DNA of 64,000 nt from JALUZX01 sp964561605 (GTDB taxonomy: Bacteria; Planctomycetota; UBA1135; JALUZX01). Location of the stretch: assembly GCA_964561605.1 (NCBI GenBank), contig CAZLQD010000053.1, positions 62,001 through 126,000 of the forward strand, given 5' to 3'. The notes beneath the pieces are model-generated. The model was not told where the DNA came from, ran no database searches, and worked only from the letters and a program-made list of their open reading frames with translations. Position numbers and translations under genes: made by a program. Shown here piece after piece: positions 44,087-52,490 of this stretch (positions are counted from its first letter, which is position 1; each line of letters begins with the position of its first letter).

Positions 44087-45703
44087 TTGTTCGAAACCTT
44101 GCCGACGGGAATCGAGGAACTGGACCTGATCCTGGGGGGCGGGATCCGCTATCCCAGGGACGCGGCGGCCTTCGTCTTCATCACCGGCGGTCCGGGGACG
44201 GGAAAGACCATCCTCGGGCTGGAGCTCACGGCCAGGGCCTGGCTCGGAAGGGAGGAAGGGGGAGGGGTCTTCCTCTTTTACTCCGTGGAGCAATCTCCCC
44301 TGGACATCCAACGGAAGCTCGAGGCCGATTTCGGCTACTACTTCGAATGCGACCGGGAGGTCCGGGTCAACACCGAGGGCCTCATCGGCAAGGTCCAGCT
44401 CGAGGTCGACGCCCCCGGCGGCGGGGTGAACCGCCTTCTCCTCCTCCAGGCCAACCCGGCGGGACTCCAGGGTCCTCCTCCCGGGGGAAGACCTCCCATG
44501 GTGGGAATCGAGTGGATCCAGGCCGAGGTGGGAAACCTGGCCAGGGTGGACAACCTGGTCCTGGTCTGCCTGGACAACGTGGCCCTCCTCCTCTCCGAGA
44601 CGGAATACCTTCCCAAGAGGGCCGCCCTTCTCCAGGTCCGCAAGGAGCTCCAGCGCCACAGGATCCACGGAATCTTCATCCAGGAGGAATCGCCCGGCGC
44701 CAGGCCCTGCCTCCCCTCGGCGGAGGAATTCTCCACGGACATCCTGATCCGCCTGAGCTTCGGCACCTTCCGGAACGACTTCAAGGCCAGGATGCTGGAG
44801 ATCGAGAAGGCCAGGCACCAGTATTACTACCGGGGGGCGCACCACTTCTCCATCGTGGGGAAAGATATACGCCGGGACCAGTTTCTGGGAGCCAGGAGCG
44901 AAAAGGGCCCGGGCGTCCATATCTACCCCTCCATCCCGGCCCAGCTCTCCCTTCTCAGGGATGCGGCTTACCACAAACGTCCTCCCAGGGGGCCCGACCC
45001 CCTGGACTACGGGATCCCCGCCCTGGACAAGGCCCTCTCGGGAGGAGGCGGCCCGACGGTCCGGACCTCCACGGTCCTCCTCGCCGAGCCCGGGACCCCC
45101 GCAACGGAAGCCGCCCTCTTCTTCGCCGCCGCCGGTGTGGCCAAGGGTGAGAAGGCCTTCTTCGTCTCCACCAGGGAGGACCTGGACTCCCTCCGGAGGA
45201 TCTGCAGGAGGAGGAAGGGGCTGGAAGGCCTCCTCGCGGGGGGCGGGGAAGGATTCCACCCACTCTTCGTCCCCCGCTATCTCAATCCCGAACTGATTCC
45301 TCCTGGGAAGTTCACCTGGGACATCCTGGACATGGTGGGCGCATCGGGTCCCGTTCCCGAGGAACCTCCTCCCCACAGGAGGCTCGTCTTCGACACCATC
45401 ACGGGCCTGGACACCCGGTTTCCCCTGGTGGAGGACCCGGATTTCCTCGTCCTCGCCCTCCTGGACCTGCTCCGCAACCAGGGGGTCTCCCCCCTCTTCA
45501 TCGAGGTCTTCTCCCCCGGGGACGGGGAAGGCGGGGCGCCGGCGGCCCTCCTGGCGCCCTACGTCTCGCGCTTCGATACGGTGGTCCAGGTCTTCTTCCG
45601 CCGGGACGGAACCAGGGAGACCCCCTGGTGCAGGATCCACAAGTCTCCCGGCGGAGAGGACGGGCGGGAGCCCTTCCCCCTGGACTTCAGTTCCGGAGCC
45701 TGA
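44087..45703 (+). CDS. KaiC-like ATPase with a degenerate second domain
   Basis: 538 residues from TTG 44087. GGAGG lies 7 bases upstream, and the reading then starts at LFETLPTGIEELDLILGGGI, which is how KaiC-family proteins start. Upstream TTG codons (44012, 44030) lack a good site. Domain 1 has the P-loop FITGGPGTGKT (Walker A at 34-41) and a Walker B-like LVLVCLDNVALLL. Domain 2 starts near DPLDYGIPALDKALSGGG, but its P-loop reads AEPGTPATEAAL, without Lys-Thr. It is the double RecA-like layout of KaiC with only the first site likely to bind ATP. No KaiA, KaiB or histidine kinase partner is nearby, so a clock role is not supported; regulation of another process is more likely. Confidence 0.78.
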   Translation: MFETLPTGIEELDLILGGGIRYPRDAAAFVFITGGPGTGKTILGLELTARAWLGREEGGGVFLFYSVEQSPLDIQRKLEADFGYYFECDREVRVNTEGLIGKVQLEVDAPGGGVNRLLLLQANPAGLQGPPPGGRPPMVGIEWIQAEVGNLARVDNLVLVCLDNVALLLSETEYLPKRAALLQVRKELQRHRIHGIFIQEESPGARPCLPSAEEFSTDILIRLSFGTFRNDFKARMLEIEKARHQYYYRGAHHFSIVGKDIRRDQFLGARSEKGPGVHIYPSIPAQLSLLRDAAYHKRPPRGPDPLDYGIPALDKALSGGGGPTVRTSTVLLAEPGTPATEAALFFAAAGVAKGEKAFFVSTREDLDSLRRICRRRKGLEGLLAGGGEGFHPLFVPRYLNPELIPPGKFTWDILDMVGASGPVPEEPPPHRRLVFDTITGLDTRFPLVEDPDFLVLALLDLLRNQGVSPLFIEVFSPGDGEGGAPAALLAPYVSRFDTVVQVFFRRDGTRETPWCRIHKSPGGEDGREPFPLDFSSGA

Positions 45704-46937
45704 AAGGGACCTCCATGCCGTAATCCGCCCGGAGGACCCGGCCTTCCACGATACTTCCCTCCCTCCGGAGGAAGGGAAGGGTAACCCGGACCCGGAAGAG
45801 GCCGATGGCGGAGCCTTCCCTGGAGGCCCGGGGAAGTTCCGGAAGGGGGAAGGAGGGCTTTCCCCAGCGGATACAGATGGAGCCCTTCCCGTCCAGGAAG
45901 GAGACCTTCCCGCCCACAAGAGCCTTCAAGGCCCCCAGGGGAAGTCCGGGCCGGGCGAGGGCCGAAGCCACCTTCCTTCCCCTCTCCCCGGAAAGGAGTC
46001 CAGCCCGCAGGAAGCCCCCTTCCGCCCCGAAGGCCAGGAGGATCCGGCCGTCCAGGCCGGCCGCCAGGTCCCGGGCCGGATCCAGGCCGAGGCGGGCCTT
46101 CAGGAATCCCACACCCACCTGGAGCATCTTTCCCGCCGGGCCCGAAAGGCTCTCCAGGCCCGAGAGGAAGGATCCGAGCCTGGCGGGATCGATCCTCCAG
46201 GCCAGGTAGGAAAAAGCCCCCCTGGGGGGACTTCCATCGATGCCCCCTTTCCCGGGAAGGAGGATCCCGGGCAAACCGAACCGGTCGGGCCAGAGGAAGA
46301 GGGCCGCCCTGCCCCGGCCACCCCTTTCCACCCGGGCCAGGAGGGCCTCGAAGGTGTCCAGGTTCAGAGCCTCCCGGAACTCCCTCCGGGCAAGCCAGGC
46401 CGTTCTTCCGGGAAGCATCCCCTCCTTTCCCTTCCCCGCCCCACCTCCTTCCAGAAGGCGGGCCAGGGAGATCCACAAGAGGAGCCTTCCCTTCCAGGGC
46501 GCTGCGGCACGGGTGAGGACGGGCCAGGCCGGGGAGTCGGCCAGGACGGGTCCTTTCGGAACCGAATCCCCCGAGGGAGTGAAGGAGAGGATTCCTCCTC
46601 TCCAGGGCCGGACCCGGCGAGGAAGGGAGCCCCCCCCTCCCTCTCTCCGGAAAAGGGCCAGGAGCCGCCGGCCCGCCAAGGCGGCGGCCAGCCCGTCCGT
46701 CCTCTCCAGGAACCGGATCTCCTCCCTCCCGAACCCCAAGGACACGAGGAGATCCGGAATGGGGGAATCGGGAGGAATCCTCCCGGGGAAGGAGAGGCCG
46801 AAGAGGGTCTCCTCCGGGAGGGCGCCCAGGAGGTCCCCTCCCGGAAGATCGGAGGCCCTCCCTGCACCTTCTCTCCTGCAACCCGCCGCCGGGAAGGTGC
46901 AGGCCAGCAAAAGGAGGAGAAGACAGAGGAGTCTCAC
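45687..46937 (-). CDS. Lipoprotein of unknown function
   Basis: 416 residues from GTG 46937, which overlaps the pepA stop (GTGA). A hydrophobic run and the lipobox PAAGC (LLLLLACTFPAAGC, Cys20) mark a lipoprotein. The body is rich in Gly, Leu and Arg and shows repeated strands such as GRRLLALFRREGGGG and LDGRILLAFGAEGGFL. This weakly recalls the DUF3352-type proteins that monitor protein scores, but I cannot confirm it. The 3' end overlaps the convergent KaiC-like gene by 17 bp. Translationally coupled to leucyl aminopeptidase. Confidence 0.7.
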   Translation of the reverse strand: MRLLCLLLLLLACTFPAAGCRREGAGRASDLPGGDLLGALPEETLFGLSFPGRIPPDSPIPDLLVSLGFGREEIRFLERTDGLAAALAGRRLLALFRREGGGGSLPRRVRPWRGGILSFTPSGDSVPKGPVLADSPAWPVLTRAAAPWKGRLLLWISLARLLEGGGAGKGKEGMLPGRTAWLARREFREALNLDTFEALLARVERGGRGRAALFLWPDRFGLPGILLPGKGGIDGSPPRGAFSYLAWRIDPARLGSFLSGLESLSGPAGKMLQVGVGFLKARLGLDPARDLAAGLDGRILLAFGAEGGFLRAGLLSGERGRKVASALARPGLPLGALKALVGGKVSFLDGKGSICIRWGKPSFPLPELPRASREGSAIGLFRVRVTLPFLRREGSIVEGRVLRADYGMEVPFRLRN

Positions 46938-48436
46938 CTCTTTTTCTTCCACGGCGCCCCACCCTCCTGGAGGAAGCGAAGCAGGAGCCTGACGCCCACG
47001 CCGAAGGCGCCGCCCTTGTAGTAGTCCCGCTTGCGGACCTTCCAGGCCGTTCCGGCGATGTCGAGGTGGGCCCAGGGGGTCTCGCCGGCGAAGTGTTCCA
47101 GGAAAGCCGCCGCCGTGATGGTCCCGGCGCCCGCGCCGTCGGCGCCGATGTTCCTGAGATCGCCGTAAGCCCCCTTTACGAGATCCTTGTATTCCTTCCA
47201 GAGGGGAAGGCGCCAGCACCTCTCTCCCGTCTTCTCCCCGGCCGAGAGGATGGATTCCGCCAGGCCCTCGTGGTTGGAGAGGAGCCCCGTCGCCTCGTGC
47301 CCCAGGGCCACCACGCAGGCCCCTGTCAGAGTGGCCAGGTCCACGATCGCCCTCGGCTCGAAACGTTTCTTCCCGTAGGCGATGCAATCCGCCAGGACGA
47401 GTCTTCCCTCGGCGTCGGTATTGAGGACCTCGATGGTGGTTCCGTCGCAGGCCCGGACCAGGTCACCAGGCTTCTGGGCGCCCCCGCCGGGCATGTTCTC
47501 CGCCAGGCCCAGGATCCCGACCAGGTCGTAAGGCAGGCTCTTTCCTCCCCTGAGGGCGTGGAAGAGCCCGAGGACCGCGGCGGCGCCGCACATGTCGTAG
47601 CGCATTTCGTCCATGCCCCGGGAAGGCTTGAGGGAGATCCCCCCCGAGTCGAAGGTGAGTCCCTTCCCCACGACGCATACCTTCTCCTTGGCGGAAGGCC
47701 TGGTCTGGAGGATCACCATCCTGGGTGTCTCCTTGGATCCCCGGGCCACACCCAGGAAGGCTTCCATCTTCAGGCGTTTCATCTCCCTGGGGCCGAGGAC
47801 GGTGCACTTGTATCCCCAGGCCCGCGCCACCTTCCTGGCCCGGGAGGCGAAATCCGCCGGGGTGAGGAGGTTGGAGGGAAGGTCGCCCAGCTCCCGGGCC
47901 AGGTTCTGCCCCTCGGCACCCGCCAGGCCCAGGCGGAACCCCCGGGAAGCCCGGCTCCGTTCCCCGGCCTTCCCCTGGAGGAAGACAGCCGCCCTGGCGG
48001 GAGCCTTCTTCTCCTTGGAATCCTTGTGGCGGAAACGGTCGAACTTGTAGGAAGCCAGCAGAAGCCCCTCGGCGAGGGCGGCCCCCGCCTCGAAGGGCTC
48101 CACCGGGTGTCCCCCCAGGGGGAAGGCCAGGCTGAACCCGGGGGCCTCCAGGGCCGAGGCCCGGTTGTAGGCCTTTCCTGCAAGACGCCGCACCTTCTCG
48201 GGGTCCAGTTCCCCCGCCTTGCCCGCCCCCAGGAGAAGGAGCCTCGACGCAGGGGGACTCCCCTGGGGATAGAGGAGCCTGGTGGAACCGAAATCCCCGT
48301 CCAGGTCCTTCCAGGCGGCCTCCAGGGGCTTTCCGTAGCCCCGGATCGCGGGCGGAGTCTCCCCCTGGAAGGCCGGCAGGATCAACAAGGCCGTCTTCAC
48401 CCCTTCAGGGGCTCCCGTCTTCAAAGAGACTTTCAT
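46934..48436 (-). CDS. pepA: Leucyl aminopeptidase (M17)
   Basis: 500 residues, normal for the family. It removes N-terminal residues from peptides in the cytoplasm using two metal ions. The C-terminal catalytic domain has VVGKGLTFDSGGISLKPS (metal Lys/Asp), MRYDMCGAAAVLG and the diagnostic VLNTDAEGRLVLADCIAYG. The bicarbonate/active-site Arg is the one in that motif. The N-terminal domain is less conserved, as is usual. It follows the MBL hydrolase gene after 45 bp. Confidence 0.95.
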   Translation of the reverse strand: MKVSLKTGAPEGVKTALLILPAFQGETPPAIRGYGKPLEAAWKDLDGDFGSTRLLYPQGSPPASRLLLLGAGKAGELDPEKVRRLAGKAYNRASALEAPGFSLAFPLGGHPVEPFEAGAALAEGLLLASYKFDRFRHKDSKEKKAPARAAVFLQGKAGERSRASRGFRLGLAGAEGQNLARELGDLPSNLLTPADFASRARKVARAWGYKCTVLGPREMKRLKMEAFLGVARGSKETPRMVILQTRPSAKEKVCVVGKGLTFDSGGISLKPSRGMDEMRYDMCGAAAVLGLFHALRGGKSLPYDLVGILGLAENMPGGGAQKPGDLVRACDGTTIEVLNTDAEGRLVLADCIAYGKKRFEPRAIVDLATLTGACVVALGHEATGLLSNHEGLAESILSAGEKTGERCWRLPLWKEYKDLVKGAYGDLRNIGADGAGAGTITAAAFLEHFAGETPWAHLDIAGTAWKVRKRDYYKGGAFGVGVRLLLRFLQEGGAPWKKKR

Positions 48437-48481
48437 GGAGGTTTCCTCTCCTTTCGTGCTCCGTCTCGTCTTTTCGCCGGG

Positions 48482-49123
48482 TCAATCGCCGTCCAGGATC
48501 CCTGCAAGGAAAGGATTGGACCTCTTTTCCTCTTCCACCGTGGTCCCTGGACCGTGGCCCGGAAGGATCCGGGTCTCCCCTGGAAGGGAAAGGACCTTCT
48601 CCCGGATGGACTGGAAGAGGAGGGGACCGTCTCCACCGGGGAGGTCCGTCCTTCCCACGGAGCCGCGGAAGAGAAGGTCTCCCGTGAAGAGGGTGTCTCC
48701 CGCCAGGAAGGCCACCGAACCGGGGCTGTGGCCCGGTACGTGCAGGACTTCCAGGAAGCCCTCTCCCAGGGGGATCTTGTCGCCCTGGGCCAGTTCACGG
48801 TCCAGGGGGGGCGGATCCACGGGAGGAAGGCCGAACTGCTTGCGCGTCCCGGCGAGCCCCTCCAGGAGGAAACGGTCGGCGGGATGCATGGCGAAGGGGA
48901 TCCCCCCCCAGGCCTCCTTTAGGCCGGGAGCGGCCGAGACGTGGTCCAGGTGGCCGTGGGTGGCCAGTAGGATCTCGACCCGGACCCCCCTACCCTCCAC
49001 CCAGGAACGGATCCGCTCCGGTTCGTCCCCCGGGTCCAGGAGGGCGCCTCTCCCCGACGCGGGGTCCCATACGAGCCAGGCGTTGGCCTGGAAGGCACCG
49101 ACGGCGAGACTTTCGATTTCCAT
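48482..49123 (-). CDS. MBL-fold hydrolase, glyoxalase II-like
   Basis: 213 residues. The zinc motif is ATHGHLDHVSAAPGL (HxHxDH), with later ligands in LHVPGHSPGS, FTGDLLFRGSVGRTDLPGGD and ILPGHGPGTT. The pattern is that of the small glyoxalase II-like hydrolases that act on thioesters such as S-lactoylglutathione or persulfides; the substrate is not determined. ATG 49123 has no ribosome site and lies 6 bases after an extended -10 box, so a leaderless mRNA is likely. It probably heads an operon with pepA and the lipoprotein. Confidence 0.9.
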   Translation of the reverse strand: MEIESLAVGAFQANAWLVWDPASGRGALLDPGDEPERIRSWVEGRGVRVEILLATHGHLDHVSAAPGLKEAWGGIPFAMHPADRFLLEGLAGTRKQFGLPPVDPPPLDRELAQGDKIPLGEGFLEVLHVPGHSPGSVAFLAGDTLFTGDLLFRGSVGRTDLPGGDGPLLFQSIREKVLSLPGETRILPGHGPGTTVEEEKRSNPFLAGILDGD

Positions 49124-49129
49124 CGCCGC

Positions 49130-49138
49130 ATCATACCA
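49130..49138 (-). promoter_or_regulatory. Extended -10 promoter directly before the MBL hydrolase start
   Basis: The minus strand reads TGGTATGAT followed by six bases and ATG, an extended -10 (TGn-TATGAT). The predicted transcription start falls on the A of the ATG. The -35 region is weak, as expected for extended -10 promoters. Confidence 0.5.
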
Positions 49139-49212
49139 GGGGGACTTTCCGAAGAAAGAAAGACCCGGGCGAAGGGCCCCGGCGATGCTCCGCCGGAAGT
49201 GCCGGAGAAGCG

Positions 49213-49250
49213 AAAAAAAAAGGCCCTTCCGGTCGTTCCGGAAGGGCCTT
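49213..49250 (-). terminator. Rho-independent terminator of the actin-like gene
   Basis: A perfect 11-bp stem (49222-49232 with 49238-49248, GGCCCTTCCGG arms) with a 5-base loop is followed on the minus strand by a run of nine T. It lies about 75 bases after the stop of the actin-like gene. A second GC hairpin without a T-run is at 49272-49289. Confidence 0.92.
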
Positions 49251-49323
49251 CCCCGTCCGCCTCGGGCCGCCGCCCGCCTTCCGGCGGGCTCCCCCCGGCC
49301 CGGAGCAAATCCTTGTTTCCGCT

Positions 49324-50412
49324 CTACTCGTCGCTGATGGCAGCCGCCACGAGGCAACCCTTGGCCACGGAGTTCAGGGGCTCCGGAGCCCGGCGCACCT
49401 CGGACACGTCCAGGGGGAAGTCCACTTTCTGGAATTCCTCCCGGAAGACCTCCTCGAACCCCTCGATCATGGAGGTTCCGCCGGCGCAGACCACGTGGAT
49501 CGCGTCGGGGAAGGTGGGCATGTTGGAGCTGGACTCGAAGCGGTGCTTGATGTTCGTGATGGTGTAGTTCAGGAGGTTCCGGTAGTAGATGGCGATGGCC
49601 TCCTCCTCCCGGTTCTTGGGATTGCGGATGTCCACGCCCCGCTCCTTCAGGTAGGTCGCCTTGGAGGTGGGGATCCCCAGCACGGTGGCCACGTTCTTGT
49701 CGATCCAGTCCCCGCCGCGGCAAACCGAGAAGGAGAGGGCCGGGATGGTCTTGTAGCAGACGCAGACGTTGACCATTCCGCCGCCGAAGCTGATGCCGAT
49801 CCCCGTGAAGTCCTGCTCGGCCAGTTCGGAGAAGACCACGGCGTGGCCCTCGTTGATGGCCTGGGCGTTGTAGCCCATCTTGCGCAACATGCCCTCGAAG
49901 AGGCCCTGGTGGTAGATCACGTTGTTGTCGGCGTCGATGGACTCGGCGGGCACGGAGAAGTAGCAGTTCTCGTTGGGCGCCGCCGGCTCACCCAGGACCT
50001 TGGAGATGATCAGCTTGATCATGGGCAGGGCGTCCACCTCGCTGGGGCTGATCAGGCCGTCCTTCATGGGACGGCGCGTCTCCCTTCCGAAGATGTTGGC
50101 CAGCTCGAAGGCCGATTCCCCGATGACGATCATCTTGCCGTTGTGCACGACGTAGGGGACCTTGAGCTTGGTCAGCATGTTCTTGGAGTACACGTCGCCC
50201 TTGATGTCCAGGAAGGCGTTTCGCTCCAGATGGATGGCCACGTTCCCGTCGGGAGTCTGGACGGCGGCGGCGATGTTGGCCGTCCCGATGTCCAGTCCCT
50301 TCCCGAGGAGGACGTTGGTCTCGCCTCCCTGCTGCTGGTCCACCTCCGAAGCGGTGGTGGTGCCGGCATCCTGCTGGTTCTCGAAGTCCTGGTAGTTTTC
50401 GTTTTCGCTCAT
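49324..50412 (-). CDS. Actin-like ATPase, MamK/ParM-like
   Basis: 362 residues. An acidic, Gln/Asn-rich N-terminal tail of about 33 residues precedes the actin fold. Nucleotide-binding loops are visible: LGKGLDIGTANIAAAVQ (phosphate 1, about residues 36-52), GIGISFGGGMVNVCVCY (phosphate 2) and VVCAGGTSMIEGFEEVF (adenosine). The segment KMIVIGESAFELANIF then RPMKDGLIS matches the MamK/Alp filament branch rather than MreB or FtsA. It should polymerise into filaments with ATP. A coiled-coil protein gene lies directly upstream in the same unit, and a strong terminator follows. No mam genes are present, so magnetosome positioning is not implied; cargo or chromosome/organelle positioning is possible. 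Confidence 0.8.
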   Translation of the reverse strand: MSENENYQDFENQQDAGTTTASEVDQQQGGETNVLLGKGLDIGTANIAAAVQTPDGNVAIHLERNAFLDIKGDVYSKNMLTKLKVPYVVHNGKMIVIGESAFELANIFGRETRRPMKDGLISPSEVDALPMIKLIISKVLGEPAAPNENCYFSVPAESIDADNNVIYHQGLFEGMLRKMGYNAQAINEGHAVVFSELAEQDFTGIGISFGGGMVNVCVCYKTIPALSFSVCRGGDWIDKNVATVLGIPTSKATYLKERGVDIRNPKNREEEAIAIYYRNLLNYTITNIKHRFESSSNMPTFPDAIHVVCAGGTSMIEGFEEVFREEFQKVDFPLDVSEVRRAPEPLNSVAKGCLVAAAISDE

Positions 50413-50464
50413 CTGCTCAACCCACTCCCCTTCCTGGCCTTGGAAATCTTCCGGATGGACTGGA

Positions 50465-51253
50465 TCAACCGCCCTGGCGGCGCAATTTCTTCATGCGTTC
50501 CAGGTTCGCCGCGATACCGGCCCCCGAACGCTCCTTCACCTGGACGGTGTCCAGGTTGCTCTCCAAATCCACATCACCGTGATCGGTGAAGAGGGCGTCC
50601 AACTTGACCTCTTCCCCTTCCACGGCCTGGTGGATTCCCACTTTCTTCCCGATCTTCTCGATCTTCCCCTCGAGGGAATTCATGACCTGCTCGAGCATGG
50701 AGGCGATCTTGCTCTCGTCCCCTCCGGCCTGGGCCGGCTTGGGAGAGGCGACCTGGGCCTTGAGGTCGGCGATCTCACCCATGAGCTTCATCATGAGCTC
50801 GGCGTTGAAGCCGCCCAGGGCGGCCTGGGGGGGCTCCCCTGCGGGGGTGGAGGACTCCAGCTCCTTCACCTTGGCCTGGAGTTCCTCCTTCTCCGAGAGG
50901 ACCCGTCCGAGTTCGGCCCTGAGGCCTTCGAGCTCTTCCTTGAGGCGGGCCGTTTCCTCCAGGCTCGCCTGGAGTCTCTCCGTCTCCCGGCGGCGTTCTT
51001 CCAGCTCCTTCTCCCTCTGGGCGAGGAGCCCCTGGAACTCCGCCTTCCCCTCCTGGACGAGCCGTTCCACCTCCTCGGGCGGAACGTAGCCCGAGCCGGC
51101 GAGGGCCTTCTCCACTGCTTCCTGGATCATCCCGGCGATTTCGGATGGTCGTATGACCTTGACCCGGGACTTTCCGTTGCGCTCCAGCTCGGCCAGGCTC
51201 TTCTCCCTGGCCCGGGCCTCCAACGCTTCCAGCAATTCTGCGGTTTGATCCAT
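50465..51253 (-). CDS. Coiled-coil protein, probable partner of the actin-like ATPase
   Basis: 262 residues from ATG 51253. Residues 1-50 are helical and basic (RVKVIRPSEIAGMIQEAV). Residues 60-134 form a strong heptad coiled coil rich in Glu, Arg and Leu. A Pro/Gly break and a second short helical segment (ELMMKLMGEIADLKAQV) follow, then KLDALFTDHGD and a basic C-terminus (LERMKKLRRQGG). No enzymatic motif. It lies 52 bp upstream of the actin-like gene with no terminator between, so co-transcription is likely. It could be an adaptor or filament regulator; I do not recognise a family. Confidence 0.75.
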   Translation of the reverse strand: MDQTAELLEALEARAREKSLAELERNGKSRVKVIRPSEIAGMIQEAVEKALAGSGYVPPEEVERLVQEGKAEFQGLLAQREKELEERRRETERLQASLEETARLKEELEGLRAELGRVLSEKEELQAKVKELESSTPAGEPPQAALGGFNAELMMKLMGEIADLKAQVASPKPAQAGGDESKIASMLEQVMNSLEGKIEKIGKKVGIHQAVEGEEVKLDALFTDHGDVDLESNLDTVQVKERSGAGIAANLERMKKLRRQGG

Positions 51254-51307
51254 GCCAAACGCCCCCAGGTGCGGATGAAGGGCAACCGCCCCCCTCCCTC
51301 CGGGGCG

Positions 51308-51340
51308 AAAAACCGGCTCCCGGGATTCCTCCCGGGCCGC
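51308..51340 (-). terminator. Probable Rho-independent terminator after ssb
   Basis: On the minus strand a CCCGGGA...TCCCGGG stem (arms 51319-51325 and 51330-51336) is followed by GCCGG and five T. It lies about 180 bases past the ssb stop and would separate ssb from the coiled-coil/actin unit. The remainder of the 51254-51517 gap showed no clear promoter. Confidence 0.5.
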
Positions 51341-51517
51341 CGTCCCCGCCCTGGGGAAAAGGAGGCACTCAACTCCCCCCTTCTCGAACGGGACGGGCCC
51401 CGGCCTTGAGGGATTTCCGCACCCCTGGGGCGAAGTTTGTCCATTCCGGGGACACCAGGGAGGAAATTCCACTCGACCCCGGCGGACGGGATGGATCGAA
51501 GGAGAACGGAGGAGGCC

Positions 51518-51994
51518 CTAGAAGGGGATGGGATCGTCCCCCCCGCCTTCGGCGTAGTACCCCCCTTCGCTCTCCTCGGGAGGAGTCGTGTATTCCTCCT
51601 CGGCCCGGGGGGGCGGCGCCGCCGGGGGAGGAGCGGGCCTGCTGGGGGCTTCCTCCCGGTCCTGGCGGGATCCGAGGAACTGGAAGGATTCCCCCACGAT
51701 CCGGTGCTTGGACCGCCTGGTCCCGTCCTGGGCCGTCCAGGAGGCATACTCCAGGCGCCCTTCCACCAGGATGGGCCGGCCCTTCTTCATGTAGGTGGCG
51801 AGGATCTCGGCCATGCGGCCGTAGAAACGGACGTCGATGAAGCAGGTCTGCTCCCTCTGGCCGGAATTCTGGGTGTTGAACCGCCTCGTGGAGGCCAGGC
51901 CGAACTCAACCACTTGGGTCCCCGTGGGCAGGGCCCGAAGTTCCGGGTCCCTCGTGAGGTTCCCGATCATGATCACTTTGTTGAAACTAGGCAT
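51518..51994 (-). CDS. ssb: Single-stranded DNA-binding protein
   Basis: 158 residues. The OB-fold begins SFNKVIMIGNLTRDPELRAL and continues with FIDVRFYGRMAEILATYMKK, both typical of bacterial SSB. A Pro/Glu/Gly-rich linker leads to the acidic tip GGDDPIPF, which recruits repair and replication proteins (DDDIPF in E. coli). A single OB domain means it should act as a tetramer. It has its own promoter in the divergent region shared with the PilZ gene. Confidence 0.95.
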   Translation of the reverse strand: MPSFNKVIMIGNLTRDPELRALPTGTQVVEFGLASTRRFNTQNSGQREQTCFIDVRFYGRMAEILATYMKKGRPILVEGRLEYASWTAQDGTRRSKHRIVGESFQFLGSRQDREEAPSRPAPPPAAPPPRAEEEYTTPPEESEGGYYAEGGGDDPIPF

Positions 51995-52041
51995 CTCGAA
52001 TGTCTCCCGGGTTCTTCGAATGGTGGAACCTCTTCGGGGTG

Positions 52042-52070
52042 ATTCTAACCCTTTCGGCTTCCCGTCCCAA
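52042..52070 (-). promoter_or_regulatory. Promoter of ssb
   Basis: The minus strand has TTGGGA (52070-52065), a 17-base spacer and TAGAAT (52047-52042), 48 bases before the ssb ATG. The hexamers match 4/6 and 5/6 of the sigma-70 consensus. Confidence 0.65.
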
Positions 52071-52094
52071 TAGAGCCTTCGTGAGGGCCTTTCC

Positions 52095-52124
52095 TTGGCC
52101 CGGAAGAGGAATGGCCGTTAGAAT
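52095..52124 (+). promoter_or_regulatory. Promoter of the PilZ-domain gene
   Basis: TTGGCC (52095-52100), 18-base spacer, TAGAAT (52119-52124), 27 bases before the ATG, which is preceded by a GGAAGG ribosome site. It is divergent from the ssb promoter and shares its -10 hexamer. Confidence 0.6.
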
Positions 52125-52151
52125 TCCCGGCCACACCAAGGAAGGCGAACT

Positions 52152-52490
52152 ATGAGCGAGAACTACTCCGAACGGCGCGCCCATCCCCGGGCCGAGGCGG
52201 ATTTTCCCTTGAAGCTCGGTCCCGACGGGAAGATTCCCGCCCGCCTGAAGAACATCTCCCGGTCGGGGCTTTGTTGCGTCGTCCCCCAGCCCCTTCCCGA
52301 GATGTCCCTCGCCGAGGCCGTGGTGGAACTCCCCGCCCCCGAGGAAGGGACCCGGGCCTTCCGGCTCCAGGGGGCGGTGGTCCGTTGCCGCCCCGAGGAG
52401 GAAGGGGGATACGAAGTGGCCCTCTTCTTCCAGTTCCCGCCCAGGGAGGCCCAGGACCTGATCTCCCGCTACGTCGATTCCAGCCGCTGA
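52152..52490 (+). CDS. Stand-alone PilZ-domain protein, possible c-di-GMP receptor
   Basis: 112 residues, essentially one PilZ domain. The N-terminal RRAHPRAEADF provides the RxxxR-type motif, and ARLKNISRSGLCCVV the [D/N]xSxxG motif, so both c-di-GMP binding elements are present. Such proteins bind c-di-GMP and then act on a partner, often a motility or secretion apparatus. The pseudopilin operon in this window is one conceivable target, but nothing in the sequence links them. The 3' end overlaps prmC, on the other strand, by 22 bp. Confidence 0.85.
   Translation: MSENYSERRAHPRAEADFPLKLGPDGKIPARLKNISRSGLCCVVPQPLPEMSLAEAVVELPAPEEGTRAFRLQGAVVRCRPEEEGGYEVALFFQFPPREAQDLISRYVDSSR

Noticed and set aside
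44087..45703. Circadian clock locus
   Set aside because: No kaiA or kaiB neighbour and the second ATPase site is degenerate.
49324..50412. Magnetosome gene island because of the MamK-like actin
   Set aside because: No other mam gene is present; the actin family is wider than magnetosomes.
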